A stretch of DNA of 64,000 bases, taken from positions 1 through 64,000 of the forward strand of contig NZ_JAIVFW010000010.1 in NCBI RefSeq assembly GCF_020829595.1. The letters are read 5' to 3'. The notes beneath the pieces are model-generated. The model was not told where the DNA came from. It ran no database searches and saw only the letters and a program-made list of their open reading frames with translations. Positions 27,535 to 36,305 of this stretch are shown in pieces (position 1 is the stretch's first letter; each line of letters begins with the position of its first letter). The position numbers and the translations under genes are program-made. The stretch is from Nostoc sp. CHAB 5844 (GTDB lineage Bacteria; Cyanobacteriota; Cyanobacteriia; Cyanobacteriales; Nostocaceae).

Positions 27535-28517
27535 TGCAGGCTTTTGTTACAGGAGGAACTGGTTTTGTCGGTTCCCACTTGGTGCGGTTATTACTGCAAC
27601 AAGGATACACAGTTAAAGCTTTAGTACGTCCTAACAGTAATTTAGCCAATTTACGCGGCTTAGATGTGGAACTAGTTAAAGGTGATTTGACTAACCCTGA
27701 TCTTTGGCAACAAATGCTGGGTTGTCAATATTTATTTCATGTCGCAGCCCACTATTCTTTGTGGCAAGTAGACCGACAACTACTGTATCGCTACAACGTC
27801 ATCGGCACGCGCAATATCTTAGAAGCCGCCCGCAAAGCCGGGATTGAACGCACTGTCTACACCAGTTCTGTATCGGCAATTGGAGTCGGGCCTGGTGGAA
27901 AAGCCGTCGATGAAACTTATCAAAGCCCGGTAGAACAACTGATTGGCAGTTACAAACAGTCGAAATTTCTCGCTGAACAAGAAGCTAAACAAGCTGCTGC
28001 CAGAGGGCAAGATGTCATAATTGTCAACCCTAGTAGCCCGATTGGGTCATTAGATATCAAGCCGACACCCACAGGAGAGATTATCTTGCGATTTTTGCGG
28101 CGAGAAATGCCCTTTTATCTGGACACTGGACTAAATTTTATCGATGTCCGGGATGTGGCTTGGGGACATTTACTAGCATTGCACAAAGGGAAAGGGGGCG
28201 ATCGCTATATCTTAGGCCATCAAAACCTCAGCCTCAAGCAACTACTCGAACAACTCGCTGAAATCACTGGTTTACCCGCACCCCAACGCACCATACCTTC
28301 GTGGATACCCTTGAGTGTGGCTTGGATTGATGAGACAATTCTGACACCTTTAGGAAAAACCCCCTCAGTACCTATAGATGGTGTTCGCATGGCTCAACAA
28401 CACATGTACTACGATGCTGCCAAAGCCGTCCGCGAGTTGGGACTGCCTCAGTCTCCCCTCAAAACAGCACTTAAAGACGCTGTGGATTGGTTTATCGCTG
28501 AAGGCTATGTCAACTGA
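27534..28517 (+). CDS. hpnA: Hopanoid-associated sugar epimerase/reductase HpnA
   Basis: A 327-residue extended short-chain dehydrogenase of the HpnA type. The NAD(P)-binding motif GGTGFVGSH is at residues 7-15, and the active-site region has TSSVSAIG and the YKQSKF motif (Y-x3-K). The segment VNPSSPIGSLDIKPTPTGEI is a marker of the HpnA subfamily. HpnA genes accompany hopanoid side-chain genes in many bacteria; the exact reaction is not settled. It starts on the last base of the RND gene's stop codon, and hpnH follows after 108 bp. Confidence 0.92.
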   Translation: MQAFVTGGTGFVGSHLVRLLLQQGYTVKALVRPNSNLANLRGLDVELVKGDLTNPDLWQQMLGCQYLFHVAAHYSLWQVDRQLLYRYNVIGTRNILEAARKAGIERTVYTSSVSAIGVGPGGKAVDETYQSPVEQLIGSYKQSKFLAEQEAKQAAARGQDVIIVNPSSPIGSLDIKPTPTGEIILRFLRREMPFYLDTGLNFIDVRDVAWGHLLALHKGKGGDRYILGHQNLSLKQLLEQLAEITGLPAPQRTIPSWIPLSVAWIDETILTPLGKTPSVPIDGVRMAQQHMYYDAAKAVRELGLPQSPLKTALKDAVDWFIAEGYVN

Positions 28518-28527
28518 ATTTTAAAGT

Positions 28528-28585
28528 ATGAATTATGAAGTATGAAAAATAAATTTCAGACTTCAAACTTTACACTTCATACTTT
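28528..28585 (+). repeat. Inverted AAGTATGAA/TTCATACTT repeat between hpnA and hpnH
   Basis: AAAGTATGAA and a second GAAGTATGAA on the left face ACACTTCATACTTTTT on the right, so the spacer transcript could fold into a hairpin ending in a U-rich run. It may attenuate hpnH transcription or may simply be an intergenic repeat. Confidence 0.45.
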
Positions 28586-28625
28586 TTCTGTGTGGCTGTA
28601 CTTATAAAAGAGGAGTAATAGGAAA

Positions 28626-29645
28626 GTGGGAATTAATCTACAACAAGCTATGGATATCGGGAAGTATCTTGTAACTCAGCGTCTTTTAGGGCGCAAACGC
28701 TTCCCTTTGGTATTAATGTTAGAACCGCTATTTCGCTGTAATCTGGCTTGTTCTGGTTGTGGCAAAATTCAGCATCCCGTCGAAATTCTCAAACGCCATC
28801 TCACACCCCAGGAGTGCTTCGCCGCCGTGGAAGAATGTGGCGCACCTGTGGTTTCCATTCCTGGAGGAGAACCGCTACTCCATCCCCAAATTGATGAGAT
28901 TGTCCGGGGATTAGTGGAACGCAAGAAGTATGTTTACTTGTGTACCAATGGTTTGTTGTTAGAAAAAAGCCTTGATAAATTTCAACCTTCGCCTTACTTT
29001 ACTTTCAGCGTCCATTTAGATGGAATGCAAGAGTGGCATGATAAATGTGTCGATCGCAAAGGTGTATTTGATATTGCAGTCAAAGCTATTCGTGCAGCTA
29101 AAGCTAAAGGATTTCGCGTCACCACCAACACAACTATCTTTGAAGGTGCAGATATCAAAGAAATGCAGGAGTTCTTTGATTTTCTCGATAGCCTGAATAT
29201 TGACGGGATGATGATTTCTCCTGGCTACAGCTATGAGTGGGCCCCAGATCAAGATCATTTCCTTAAGCGTGAACAAACCCGCGCCCTCTTCCGCGAAATT
29301 CTCTCTCCCTACACATCAGGTAAGAAAAACTGGAACTTCAATCACAATCCTCTGTTCCTAGACTTTCTCATTGGCGAAAAAGACTACGAATGTACACCTT
29401 GGGGAAGTCCTAGTTATAGCGTTCTCGGTTGGCAAAAACCTTGTTATTTATTGAATGAAGGGCATTACACCAGCTTTAAAGAATTGCTAGACAACACAGA
29501 CTGGAGTAAATACGGCCGTGCTAGTGGTAATCCCCAGTGTGCTGATTGTATGGTTCACTGCGGCTACGAACCAACAGCCGCAATGGATGCGATGCAACCA
29601 CAAAACATTGCCCGTTCTCTGGGAACTGTGTTTGGCAGAAGTTAG
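28626..29645 (+). CDS. hpnH: Adenosyl-hopene transferase HpnH (radical SAM)
   Basis: Radical SAM enzyme that adds the adenosyl radical from S-adenosylmethionine to diploptene, the first step of the C35 hopanoid side chain. The 339-residue protein has the cluster motif C-N-L-A-C-S-G-C (C38, C42, C45), the [11 protein letters not shown] glycine-rich SAM motif (residues 77-87), YVYLCTNG and a C-terminal C-x2-C pair ([19 protein letters not shown]), typical of HpnH. The start is GTG 28626 with AAGAGGAG about 10 bp upstream. Likely in one transcription unit with the RND gene and hpnA. Confidence 0.95.
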   Translation: MGINLQQAMDIGKYLVTQRLLGRKRFPLVLMLEPLFRCNLACSGCGKIQHPVEILKRHLTPQECFAAVEECGAPVVSIPGGEPLLHPQIDEIVRGLVERKKYVYLCTNGLLLEKSLDKFQPSPYFTFSVHLDGMQEWHDKCVDRKGVFDIAVKAIRAAKAKGFRVTTNTTIFEGADIKEMQEFFDFLDSLNIDGMMISPGYSYEWAPDQDHFLKREQTRALFREILSPYTSGKKNWNFNHNPLFLDFLIGEKDYECTPWGSPSYSVLGWQKPCYLLNEGHYTSFKELLDNTDWSKYGRASGNPQCADCMVHCGYEPTAAMDAMQPQNIARSLGTVFGRS

Positions 29646-29673
29646 ACAAATTTAGATGCCTAGCTTAAATTGT

Positions 29674-29705
29674 AGGGTGCGTTGTGCTTTGCTTAAACGC
29701 ACCCT
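29674..29705 (+). terminator. Palindrome AGGGTGCGTT/AACGCACCCT after hpnH
   Basis: A perfect 10-bp stem with a 12-nt loop, 28 bp after the hpnH stop. No T-run follows, so it is either a weak terminator or a copy of a dispersed palindromic repeat of cyanobacteria. It lies immediately before an antitoxin remnant and may have disrupted its 5' end. Confidence 0.5.
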
Positions 29706-29714
29706 AATTAAATA

Positions 29715-29880
29715 TTGACTATTGTTAAAAACATTGATGAATATATTCTTGTGATTAAAAAAGTTCCAGCAGAAATTTGTGATAACTGCGGTGAATATTA
29801 TTTGAGCAATTCAATCACTAATAAGTTCTAGAAAGGTTAGCAATAGCGCTGAAGTTGAGATTATTAAATATGCAACTTAG
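29715..29880 (+). pseudogene. Remnant of a YgiT/MqsA-type zinc-finger antitoxin gene
   Basis: From 29718 the frame reads TIVKNIDEYILVIKKVPAEI, then CDNCGEYYL (the second Cys pair and CGE motif of YgiT/MqsA-type antitoxins), and stops at TAG 29829. Shifting one base restores LERLA, and another one-base shift restores AEVEIIKYAT before TAG at 29878-29880, which is the family C-terminus. Two single-base losses (near 29825 and 29843) therefore break the gene. The N-terminal C-x2-C is missing; the palindrome at 29674 occupies that place. No toxin gene is next to it. Confidence 0.75.
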
Positions 29881-29921
29881 TCTTATACTAATAGTGAATT
29901 TTTAATTTAATCTTAGCTATT

Positions 29922-30125
29922 ATGTATAGTAGTGTGGACAGGCTTAGGATATTTTTACAGTTAGCAACATATATAGTAGTTCACAATCACATGAGGTATA
30001 ACTTCTCTAGCTTAAGCGCCTCTGAACTCAACGAAATATACCTCGCTAAAATGAGAAACGCTATAGCTATTGATAACACTGCTAAAATAAACATAGAAAT
30101 AATTAATGCCGGATTGATTCTATGA
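29922..30125 (+). CDS. Small hypothetical ORF overlapping the Uma2 gene
   Basis: A 67-residue frame whose stop overlaps the next start by 4 bp (ATGA), the pattern of translational coupling. The sequence has an amphipathic second half (LAKMRNAIAIDNTAKINIEI) and no motif I recognise. There is no clear Shine-Dalgarno sequence. It may be a chance frame, a leader peptide or a small partner of the nuclease. Confidence 0.3.
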   Translation: MYSSVDRLRIFLQLATYIVVHNHMRYNFSSLSASELNEIYLAKMRNAIAIDNTAKINIEIINAGLIL

Positions 30126-30865
30126 CCATAACCCAAGAATTAGAATCTCAAGCAGACATTTCGCAAGATGTGATATTTCCTCCTGGTGATTTATTTAGTG
30201 ATGAACCTCCCTTGGAAAGTGAACTACATTTAGAGCAAATCACGCTCTTAATCCAATGTTTAAAATGGCTGTGGCAAGATAGAAAAGATTTCTATGCGGC
30301 GGGAAACCTAACTATTTACTACAGTCCACACCAAAAGAAATCAGAATATTTTCGCGGGCCAGACTTCTTTGTTGTATTGGGAACAGAACTCAAAACCAGA
30401 AAAAGTTGGGTAGTGTGGGAAGAAAATGGCAAGTATCCCAATTTAATTATAGAAATTTTATCGGAATCAACAGCGAAAACAGACAAAGGTTTAAAGAAAG
30501 AAATTTATCAAGATACTTTTCGGACACCTGATTATTTTTGGTACGATCCTTACATACAAGAATTTACCGGATTTCATTTAGTAGATGGAAAATACCAACC
30601 TCTACAAGCAAATGCCCAAGGACATTTGTGGAGTGAACAATTAGGGTTATATTTGGGAGTAGACGAGGGATTATTACGTTGGTTTACACCAGATGAAAAA
30701 TTAGTACCAACACTTCAAGAAATCGCAGCCGAAGCACAAGCACAAACCACACAGGCACAAGCACAAGCCGCACAAGCACAAGCACAAGCTGCACAAGCAC
30801 AAGAAAAAGCAACTCGCTTGGCAGCAAAATTGCGAGAGTTAAATATAGATCCCGATACAATTTAA
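30122..30865 (+). CDS. Uma2 family (DUF820) PD-(D/E)xK nuclease-like protein
   Basis: A 247-residue protein of the Uma2/DUF820 family, predicted restriction-endonuclease-fold proteins present in dozens of copies in filamentous cyanobacteria; their role is unproven. The core is visible: GPDFFVVLG (the D) followed by PNLIIEILSESTAKTDKGLKKEIYQD (E-x-L-S and the downstream helix with K), and FWYDP. The C-terminus is a low-complexity AQAQTTQAQAQAAQ tract (about residues 203-232) encoded by a short repeat (CACAAGCA), ending in KLRELNIDPDTI. It may be coupled to the small ORF upstream. Confidence 0.87.
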   Translation: MTITQELESQADISQDVIFPPGDLFSDEPPLESELHLEQITLLIQCLKWLWQDRKDFYAAGNLTIYYSPHQKKSEYFRGPDFFVVLGTELKTRKSWVVWEENGKYPNLIIEILSESTAKTDKGLKKEIYQDTFRTPDYFWYDPYIQEFTGFHLVDGKYQPLQANAQGHLWSEQLGLYLGVDEGLLRWFTPDEKLVPTLQEIAAEAQAQTTQAQAQAAQAQAQAAQAQEKATRLAAKLRELNIDPDTI

Positions 30866-30925
30866 AGTGATAAGCTAAAACACATCTAAATTACATAACC
30901 ACCTGTGAAGATCGTCCTCTCTTAC

Positions 30926-30962
30926 AAAGTTCTGATCGGAGGAAACCTCCGATCAGAACTTT
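30926..30962 (+). terminator. Perfect 17-bp hairpin after the Uma2 gene
   Basis: AAAGTTCTGATCGGAGG and its exact complement are separated by AAA. It is 60 bp after the Uma2 stop. There is no T-run downstream, so termination is possible but not certain. Confidence 0.6.
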
Positions 30963-31148
30963 GCGCTTTGTCATTATTCATTAGTTATGTGTATTGACAA
31001 AGGACAAGGGACAAATGACTAATGACAGTCTCAACCAGAGAATATGCAACTTGAACGCGCATCAGACTATTTTCTGGCATAGTTCAGTATTTTTAGATAG
31101 CAGACTGCATTCTAAAACTAGACTACGACAAAATAGAAGGAATTAAAG

Positions 31149-31520
31149 ATGGCAGAAGCTAAAAATGTACTAGGCACAGATTTGCAACTTTGCTGTACTT
31201 CACCCATGACTGGATTTTACCGTGATGGGTACTGTAGTACAGGTGGGCAAGATTTTGGAATGCACGTTGTCTGCGCCCAAGTCACAGTAGAATTTTTGGA
31301 GTTTACTAAATCTCAAGGTAATGACCTAAGCACACCAGCTCCACAATATAATTTTCCTGGATTACGACCAAGCGATCGCTGGTGTTTGTGTGCAGCCCGT
31401 TGGCAAGAAGCGCTCGATGCTGGTGTTGCACCACCTGTAGTTCTAGAAGCCACCCATGCTAGGGCTTTAGAAGTCTGTTCTTTAGAAGATTTAAAAAAAT
31501 ACGCGCTTACTGCTTCTTAA
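31149..31520 (+). CDS. DUF2237 family protein
   Basis: A 123-residue small protein of the widespread DUF2237 family, function unknown. The signature runs through LGTDLQLCCTSPMTGFYRDG, HVVCAQVTVEFLEFTKSQGN and RPSDRWCLCAARWQEALDAG, APPVVLEATHARALE. Conserved cysteines at residues 15-16, 29, 42, 77 and 79 could bind metal or be redox active. The start ATG has GAAGGA a few bases upstream. Single gene. Confidence 0.92.
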   Translation: MAEAKNVLGTDLQLCCTSPMTGFYRDGYCSTGGQDFGMHVVCAQVTVEFLEFTKSQGNDLSTPAPQYNFPGLRPSDRWCLCAARWQEALDAGVAPPVVLEATHARALEVCSLEDLKKYALTAS

Positions 31521-31567
31521 ATCGCAGCAAGATATTTTCAGGATTATACAATTTCACGAAAAAACAT

Positions 31568-31639
31568 CATTGCGATCGCGAGCAAAGCAATCTTGCTAAG
31601 ATAAAGATTGCTAGTCTAGACTAAGTTGCGCTCGCAATG
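31568..31639 (+). repeat. MITE-like palindromic element, 72 bp
   Basis: Terminal inverted repeats CATTGCGA/TCGCAATG enclose a second pair GCAATCTT/AAGATTGC and GAGC/GCTC-type arms. Small, non-coding and AT-flanked. It resembles miniature inverted-repeat elements of cyanobacteria; a genome-wide copy count would confirm this. Confidence 0.6.
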
Positions 31640-31760
31640 ACATATACCGATTTGTAGAAGTCATAGCTTTTTTTAGACTTACGACGTAGTTAAAAATTTG
31701 GATTCACAACCAAAGTACACCACGATCTAAAATCAGCACTATTAAACTTGAACTTAGTTA

Positions 31761-32591
31761 TTAACTGGCTTTGACATTTACAGCATTTAACTGTTCAAGC
31801 AGGGCAATAACATCACTGCGGCTGAGTTTTTCTTTGCCCTTGGCTAAAGCATCAATCGTACCATGTGCCAAAGTTAACGGAATTTGGCAAAAGTTTAAAG
31901 CCGGGCCAGCAGGTAAAGCATGAGTATAAGCGTCTGCTAACGCTAAGTTGCGTAGGGCATACTCTTGCATATCAGTTACAGTCCAACCTTCTGGAAAGAA
32001 GCTGACACCACGCCCCATATCTTCAATATGATTGCGAAGAATGTTGACAGCTTGTAAGCCACGACCAAAGCCAATTGCCAGAGTCCTGTTAGTTTGCGTT
32101 CCGTCGTACCAAGTCCATAAATCAGAGAGTAACAACCCAACTGCACCTGCAACCCCAAAGGTATAACGATCCAAATCAGACTCTGTTTCAATTTTCCAGT
32201 TTCTTTCTGCCCAATAAGCCATCCGGTCAGCCATTGCTGCGGTTGCATCCCAAATTCGTGGTGCAATAGTCTCAGGGGCTAATAACGACCATTCCCTTAC
32301 TCTCAGAGTTACTTCTGCTAAAGTATCCTCGTAGCCGCTAAATCCTACCGAGAAAGCATCAACTGCAAAGCCATCAACTCCTGCCTGTAATGTCAGACTA
32401 ATCTTGTGTAACAGTTGTGCCTTTGTAGAGTTATCCAGTTCTGGATGATCTTCAATTTCATCGATGGCACGCATACACAAGTATGCTGATGCGACGGCTT
32501 CTTGCAATCCTGACGGTAAAATACTAATTGGAATATAAAAAGTTCGACTAGTTGCTTTGAGGATTTGCAAGGCATCACCACGTAAATCCAT
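31761..32591 (-). CDS. Squalene/phytoene synthase family protein
   Basis: A 276-residue trans-isoprenyl head-to-head synthase. Both Asp-rich motifs are present: DEIED (aspartates binding Mg-diphosphate, in RAIDEIEDHP) and NHIED in the NILRNHIEDMGRGVSFFPEG block, plus RTFYIPISILP near the start and YTFGVAGAVGLLL. It should condense two prenyl diphosphates; squalene supply for the hopanoid pathway is the attractive role given hpnA and hpnH nearby, but phytoene-type chemistry cannot be excluded. I chose ATG 32591, which has GGGGAG seven bases upstream; the frame continues to 32669, but that start lacks family similarity. Single gene on the minus strand. Confidence 0.87.
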   Translation of the reverse strand: MDLRGDALQILKATSRTFYIPISILPSGLQEAVASAYLCMRAIDEIEDHPELDNSTKAQLLHKISLTLQAGVDGFAVDAFSVGFSGYEDTLAEVTLRVREWSLLAPETIAPRIWDATAAMADRMAYWAERNWKIETESDLDRYTFGVAGAVGLLLSDLWTWYDGTQTNRTLAIGFGRGLQAVNILRNHIEDMGRGVSFFPEGWTVTDMQEYALRNLALADAYTHALPAGPALNFCQIPLTLAHGTIDALAKGKEKLSRSDVIALLEQLNAVNVKAS

Positions 32592-33260
32592 GTTTTCACT
32601 CCCCTCTGAGTTTTTACACCACATGCAGTTGAAAGTTTCTTGATGATACGGGATATACTTTTTACTCAATCTGAAAATCTTGAGATGCGCTAGTATTTCA
32701 TCTAAAGATTAATAGTCTTTGTATCATAGTTAACGAAAAATTCAAACCTATTAAAGTCATGTCTAGTATATAGGACTTTGGTTACTGAAATTTGTTCTGT
32801 GTGATTTGATATATCAAACAAGCATAATTTTTTGCTGTAAATATAAACAACTATGCTAAAATTCGAGAGTTATGGAACTTAGTTGTTCAGTAGCTATGAG
32901 CCAATTGATACGGGCGTATGTCTCCCCACTCTGAAGACCTCACGAAACGCCAGACAAGATTTCTGCATTATAAAAATAATCTAAAAGACTAATAAAAGTT
33001 CTCAGGAAATGGGTATGCCTGTAGATGCTAATAGGTGGATTATTCTAAGCTATAGAAAAACTTTAGCTGTTGACCAAATAGCGTTACTGATCTGATATTA
33101 CAACTCGATTAACAATTTTTTAATCAAATTGAGAAGATTATCTGAGCAGACTTTTAACAAGTTTCCTAACAAAGGGAATTTGCTACTTGAATAATTTTTA
33201 AAGTTAATCCCCCACTATAGTTTAGTAGGGGCTTTGACAATTAAAATCTGAGGTCACTTA
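32592..33260. other. Long intergenic region, no gene seen
   Basis: About 670 bp between two minus-strand genes, AT-rich and without a supported ORF. It should hold the promoter of the squalene/phytoene synthase gene. The only structure seen is the weak hairpin at 33210-33231. Confidence 0.5.
33210..33231 (-). terminator. Weak hairpin downstream of the aminotransferase gene
   Basis: CCCC-ACTA pairs with TAGT-(A)-GGGG with one bulged base. On the minus strand it is 30 bp past the aminotransferase stop. A true U-run is lacking. Confidence 0.4.
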
Positions 33261-34472
33261 TTAAAGTGGCACAGAAACTAATGTTTCAGATTGATATGAG
33301 ATACCAGCTTGCTTAAAGCGATGTAAAGCTTCACCTAGGCGATCGCAATCTGCAATCAAACTGATCCGCACATAGCCTTCACCCGCAACCCCAAAGGCAT
33401 TACCAGGAGTCACCACAACGCCTGTTTGTTGTAATATATTCAAGGCAAAATCTGTGGAACTAATACCCATCGGGCATTTCACCCAGAGATACATTGTTGC
33501 CTTAGTTTTAGGAATATCCCAACCCAACTCTCCCAACCCTTGAATCAAAAAGTCGCGGCGAGTGCGGTAACGCTGTTGCACTTCATGCAAATATACATCT
33601 GGCAGTTGTAGGGCAGTTTCCGCTGCTGTTTGCAATGCAGCAAAAATCCCGTAATCCAAGTTAGTTTTCAGCGTCCGCAAACCTTGGATAATTTGACTGT
33701 TACCAACGACAAAACCTACCCGCCAGCCAGCCATGTTGTAAGTTTTGGATAAGGTATGAAACTCTACACCAATTTCTTTTGCGCCAGGAATTTCTAATAA
33801 ACTGGTAGGTTGATAACCATCAAAAGCTAACTCGGCATAACACAAGTCATGCACCAGTAGAATTTCATATTTACGGGCGAAGGCGACAATTTCTGCAAAA
33901 AATTCTCGCGGCGCAGTGGCAGCGGTGGGATTACTGGGATAATTGAAATACAGAATTTTGGCTTTTTGGGCAACTTCTTCAGGAATAGCAGCTAAATCGA
34001 TTAACCAGTCATTCTCTGGTTTGAGAATCAAGTTGTGGACTTGCGCCCCAGCAATTGCAGGCCCGCGAAAATGTGCCGGATACGCCGGTGAAGGCACTAA
34101 AACAACATCACCAGGGTTAATATAAGCCATCGCCAGATGTCCCAATCCTTCTTTAGAACCGAGTAGCGGTAAGGCTTCGCTATCAGGATCAAGCACTACA
34201 CCATAGCGGCGATTGTACCAATTGGTAATCGCACGGCGAAAACTTGCAGTCCCTTCAAAGGGCGGATAACCATGATTTGCGGGATTTTGCAAAGCCGCGA
34301 TCGCGGCTTCTACCACTGGTTGTGGTGTGGGGCCATCCGGGTTCCCCATCCCCAAATCAATCAAATCCAGTCCTTGTTCCCGTGCCTTAGCTTTCAGTTC
34401 ATCTAGACGGGCAAATACATAAGCAGGCAGTTTCTGTATGCGTTCTGCTGGGGCAATCCAATTCAGTGTCAT
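33261..34472 (-). CDS. Class I/II aminotransferase, LL-diaminopimelate/aspartate aminotransferase-like
   Basis: A 403-residue fold-type-I PLP enzyme. The PLP lysine is in the motif HTLSKTYNMAGWRVGF. Other markers are DLGMGNPDGPTP near the start, YPSNPTAATAP, VHDLCYAELAF (Asp and Tyr contacting PLP) and GEGYVRISL (substrate-carboxylate Arg). The MGNPDGPTP/NPTA pattern is that of the cyanobacterial proteins annotated as LL-diaminopimelate aminotransferase or aspartate aminotransferase; substrate not resolvable. I use ATG 34472, which begins just before the conserved region; an upstream ATG at 34529 would add 19 unconserved residues. The gldA-like gene lies upstream on the same strand. Confidence 0.88.
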   Translation of the reverse strand: MTLNWIAPAERIQKLPAYVFARLDELKAKAREQGLDLIDLGMGNPDGPTPQPVVEAAIAALQNPANHGYPPFEGTASFRRAITNWYNRRYGVVLDPDSEALPLLGSKEGLGHLAMAYINPGDVVLVPSPAYPAHFRGPAIAGAQVHNLILKPENDWLIDLAAIPEEVAQKAKILYFNYPSNPTAATAPREFFAEIVAFARKYEILLVHDLCYAELAFDGYQPTSLLEIPGAKEIGVEFHTLSKTYNMAGWRVGFVVGNSQIIQGLRTLKTNLDYGIFAALQTAAETALQLPDVYLHEVQQRYRTRRDFLIQGLGELGWDIPKTKATMYLWVKCPMGISSTDFALNILQQTGVVVTPGNAFGVAGEGYVRISLIADCDRLGEALHRFKQAGISYQSETLVSVPL

Positions 34473-34640
34473 TGATGTACCACTTCTTGATACAGTTGAT
34501 TTGTGGGTGAAATATCTCTCATGTACCACAGTTGGCTGCTGTGGATAACTTTGAGAAAACGATTAGTTAGCAAAATCTGACAGGTGAAATATCTGGCAAA
34601 AAATAAAGAATAAAGCTTCATACTGCAAGCTGGAATTAGT

Positions 34641-35828
34641 TCATTCCTCAATCTCATCATCAATTGTCTTGACAGAAACTCGATAACTTGATTCTCTGCT
34701 GTCTGTTGGTGCAGTGGTAGAAACCATCGCTGCCATCAGTTGTTCTGGTGCTACTTTAAACGGTAGGCGATGAATATCTGAATTTGGTGCTAGGGCAATT
34801 TCCGCAGCTGTTTTTAACTCGCTTAATTTGATGTTGCCTAATCCCAAATCATCTAATTTTTGGGGCAAGCCAATCTCTGCGTAAAACTTCAACAACTGTT
34901 GCCGTGCAGTAGTTGCTAACTGATTACCCAGGATCATTTCTTCTAAACGCAGTTGCACCAAGATACCATAGGCGACTTTTTCACCGTGGATGCTGCTGTG
35001 TCCAGCAATGTGCGTTAAACCGTTGTGTACAGCATGGGCGGCAACAGTACGACACTGCGCCCCACCCAATCCGCCAATGACTCCCGCCAATAAAACGGTA
35101 GCATCAACAACTTCTTGCCAAACCTCACTGCCTGGTTTTTCTAAAGCTGCGGCTGACTTTTGGAATAAAATATCACGTAAAATTCTTGCCTGTTGGACTG
35201 CGGCAATGATTAAAGTTTGTTGTAAGTGTCCACTACTAACTGATGCTTCGTACCATTTGGCGATCGCATCACCAATCCCGGCGACTAATGTGCGTTGTGG
35301 TGCTGTTTGAATCAAGTCGTAGTCCAGAATTAATAAATCAGGACAGCGCGACAGCGCCACATCATACAAAAAAGCCCCCGCCTCCGAATACACATTGGAA
35401 AGGGCAGTCCAAGCTGCACAAGTAGCACCAGAAGTAGGAATTGTCACCACTGGCAACTGCAACTGATGGGCAACTAGTTTAGCTACATCTAACGCTTTAC
35501 CTCCACCAACACCGATAATTACATCGGCTTTGTGTTCCTTAGCTGCCTTTTTAATAGATTTCAAACTAGCTTCTGAACAATCTGCACCATAGGAAGCTTG
35601 AGCCGTGTGCAACTGTTGTTTTTCTAAAATTGGTTGTAAAGTATTCTGAGTAATAGCCAGAGTCCGATTGCCTACAACTATCAAAGGACGACTGCCCAAA
35701 AGCGCAATCTCGGCTGCTGCCGCTGGCAACACTCCAGATCCACGAATGACTTTTGCCGGCGCGATCGCCAGTGCCAGTAATGAACTAGATGTTTGAGTAG
35801 ACAACGTAGTAGTGGATTGATCAGGCAT
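34641..35828 (-). CDS. Iron-containing alcohol dehydrogenase family, glycerol-dehydrogenase-like
   Basis: A 395-residue member of the group III (metal-dependent) alcohol dehydrogenase/glycerol dehydrogenase superfamily. The NAD-binding motif GVGGGKALDVAK (residues about 107-118) and TIPTSGATCAAW are clear. Metal ligands fit D in AGIGDAIAKWYE, H in AAHAVHNGL and H in SSIHGEKVAYG. The N-terminus carries about 20 low-complexity Ser/Thr residues. The substrate may be glycerol or another polyol or aldehyde; dehydroquinate-synthase relatives are also possible. Same strand and 168 bp upstream of the aminotransferase, possibly cotranscribed. Confidence 0.85.
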   Translation of the reverse strand: MPDQSTTTLSTQTSSSLLALAIAPAKVIRGSGVLPAAAAEIALLGSRPLIVVGNRTLAITQNTLQPILEKQQLHTAQASYGADCSEASLKSIKKAAKEHKADVIIGVGGGKALDVAKLVAHQLQLPVVTIPTSGATCAAWTALSNVYSEAGAFLYDVALSRCPDLLILDYDLIQTAPQRTLVAGIGDAIAKWYEASVSSGHLQQTLIIAAVQQARILRDILFQKSAAALEKPGSEVWQEVVDATVLLAGVIGGLGGAQCRTVAAHAVHNGLTHIAGHSSIHGEKVAYGILVQLRLEEMILGNQLATTARQQLLKFYAEIGLPQKLDDLGLGNIKLSELKTAAEIALAPNSDIHRLPFKVAPEQLMAAMVSTTAPTDSRESSYRVSVKTIDDEIEE

Positions 35829-36305
35829 ATAACTAGTTAGACAAAACCTTGATTTTTATCGATGCTAGTAGAATTACATATATTTACAAAAGGCAGCCAC
35901 TTATCAACAAAACTCACTATCACTTGCGACCAGCACCTACTAAAAATTTTTCCCTTGATGGAATTGGTAAGTAATATCTTAATCTAAAAATAATCTTTAT
36001 TGTATAGTCAAATACAAAAAAAATGAATGTTTCCTTGATCACAAAATCATGACTTTGTTTATATGGGAATATACTGATAAATTAGACTAAATTCACTACA
36101 AAAAACTCTATGGATAGAATACACAAAAACTGAAACAATTAGAACTTACACAGTTAGATGAAAAATTAAAGGTTTAGACAAAACCTGTATGGGTATCGGG
36201 ATATTAGCGTATAGATAAGCAAAACCCTGATACCCCTTGTCCCTTGCACTTATCCTCAACAATTACGCTTGCGTAAGTCTGAACTTCTGCCTCGCAAGGG
36301 CTTTG
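35829..36305. other. Intergenic region, no gene seen
   Basis: 477 bp, AT-rich, between two minus-strand genes. It includes the promoter region of the dehydrogenase gene. A G/C-richer stretch near 36236-36300 (TTGCGTAAGTC, CTCGCAAGGGC) looks like intergenic repeat debris. No small ORF is convincing. Confidence 0.45.
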
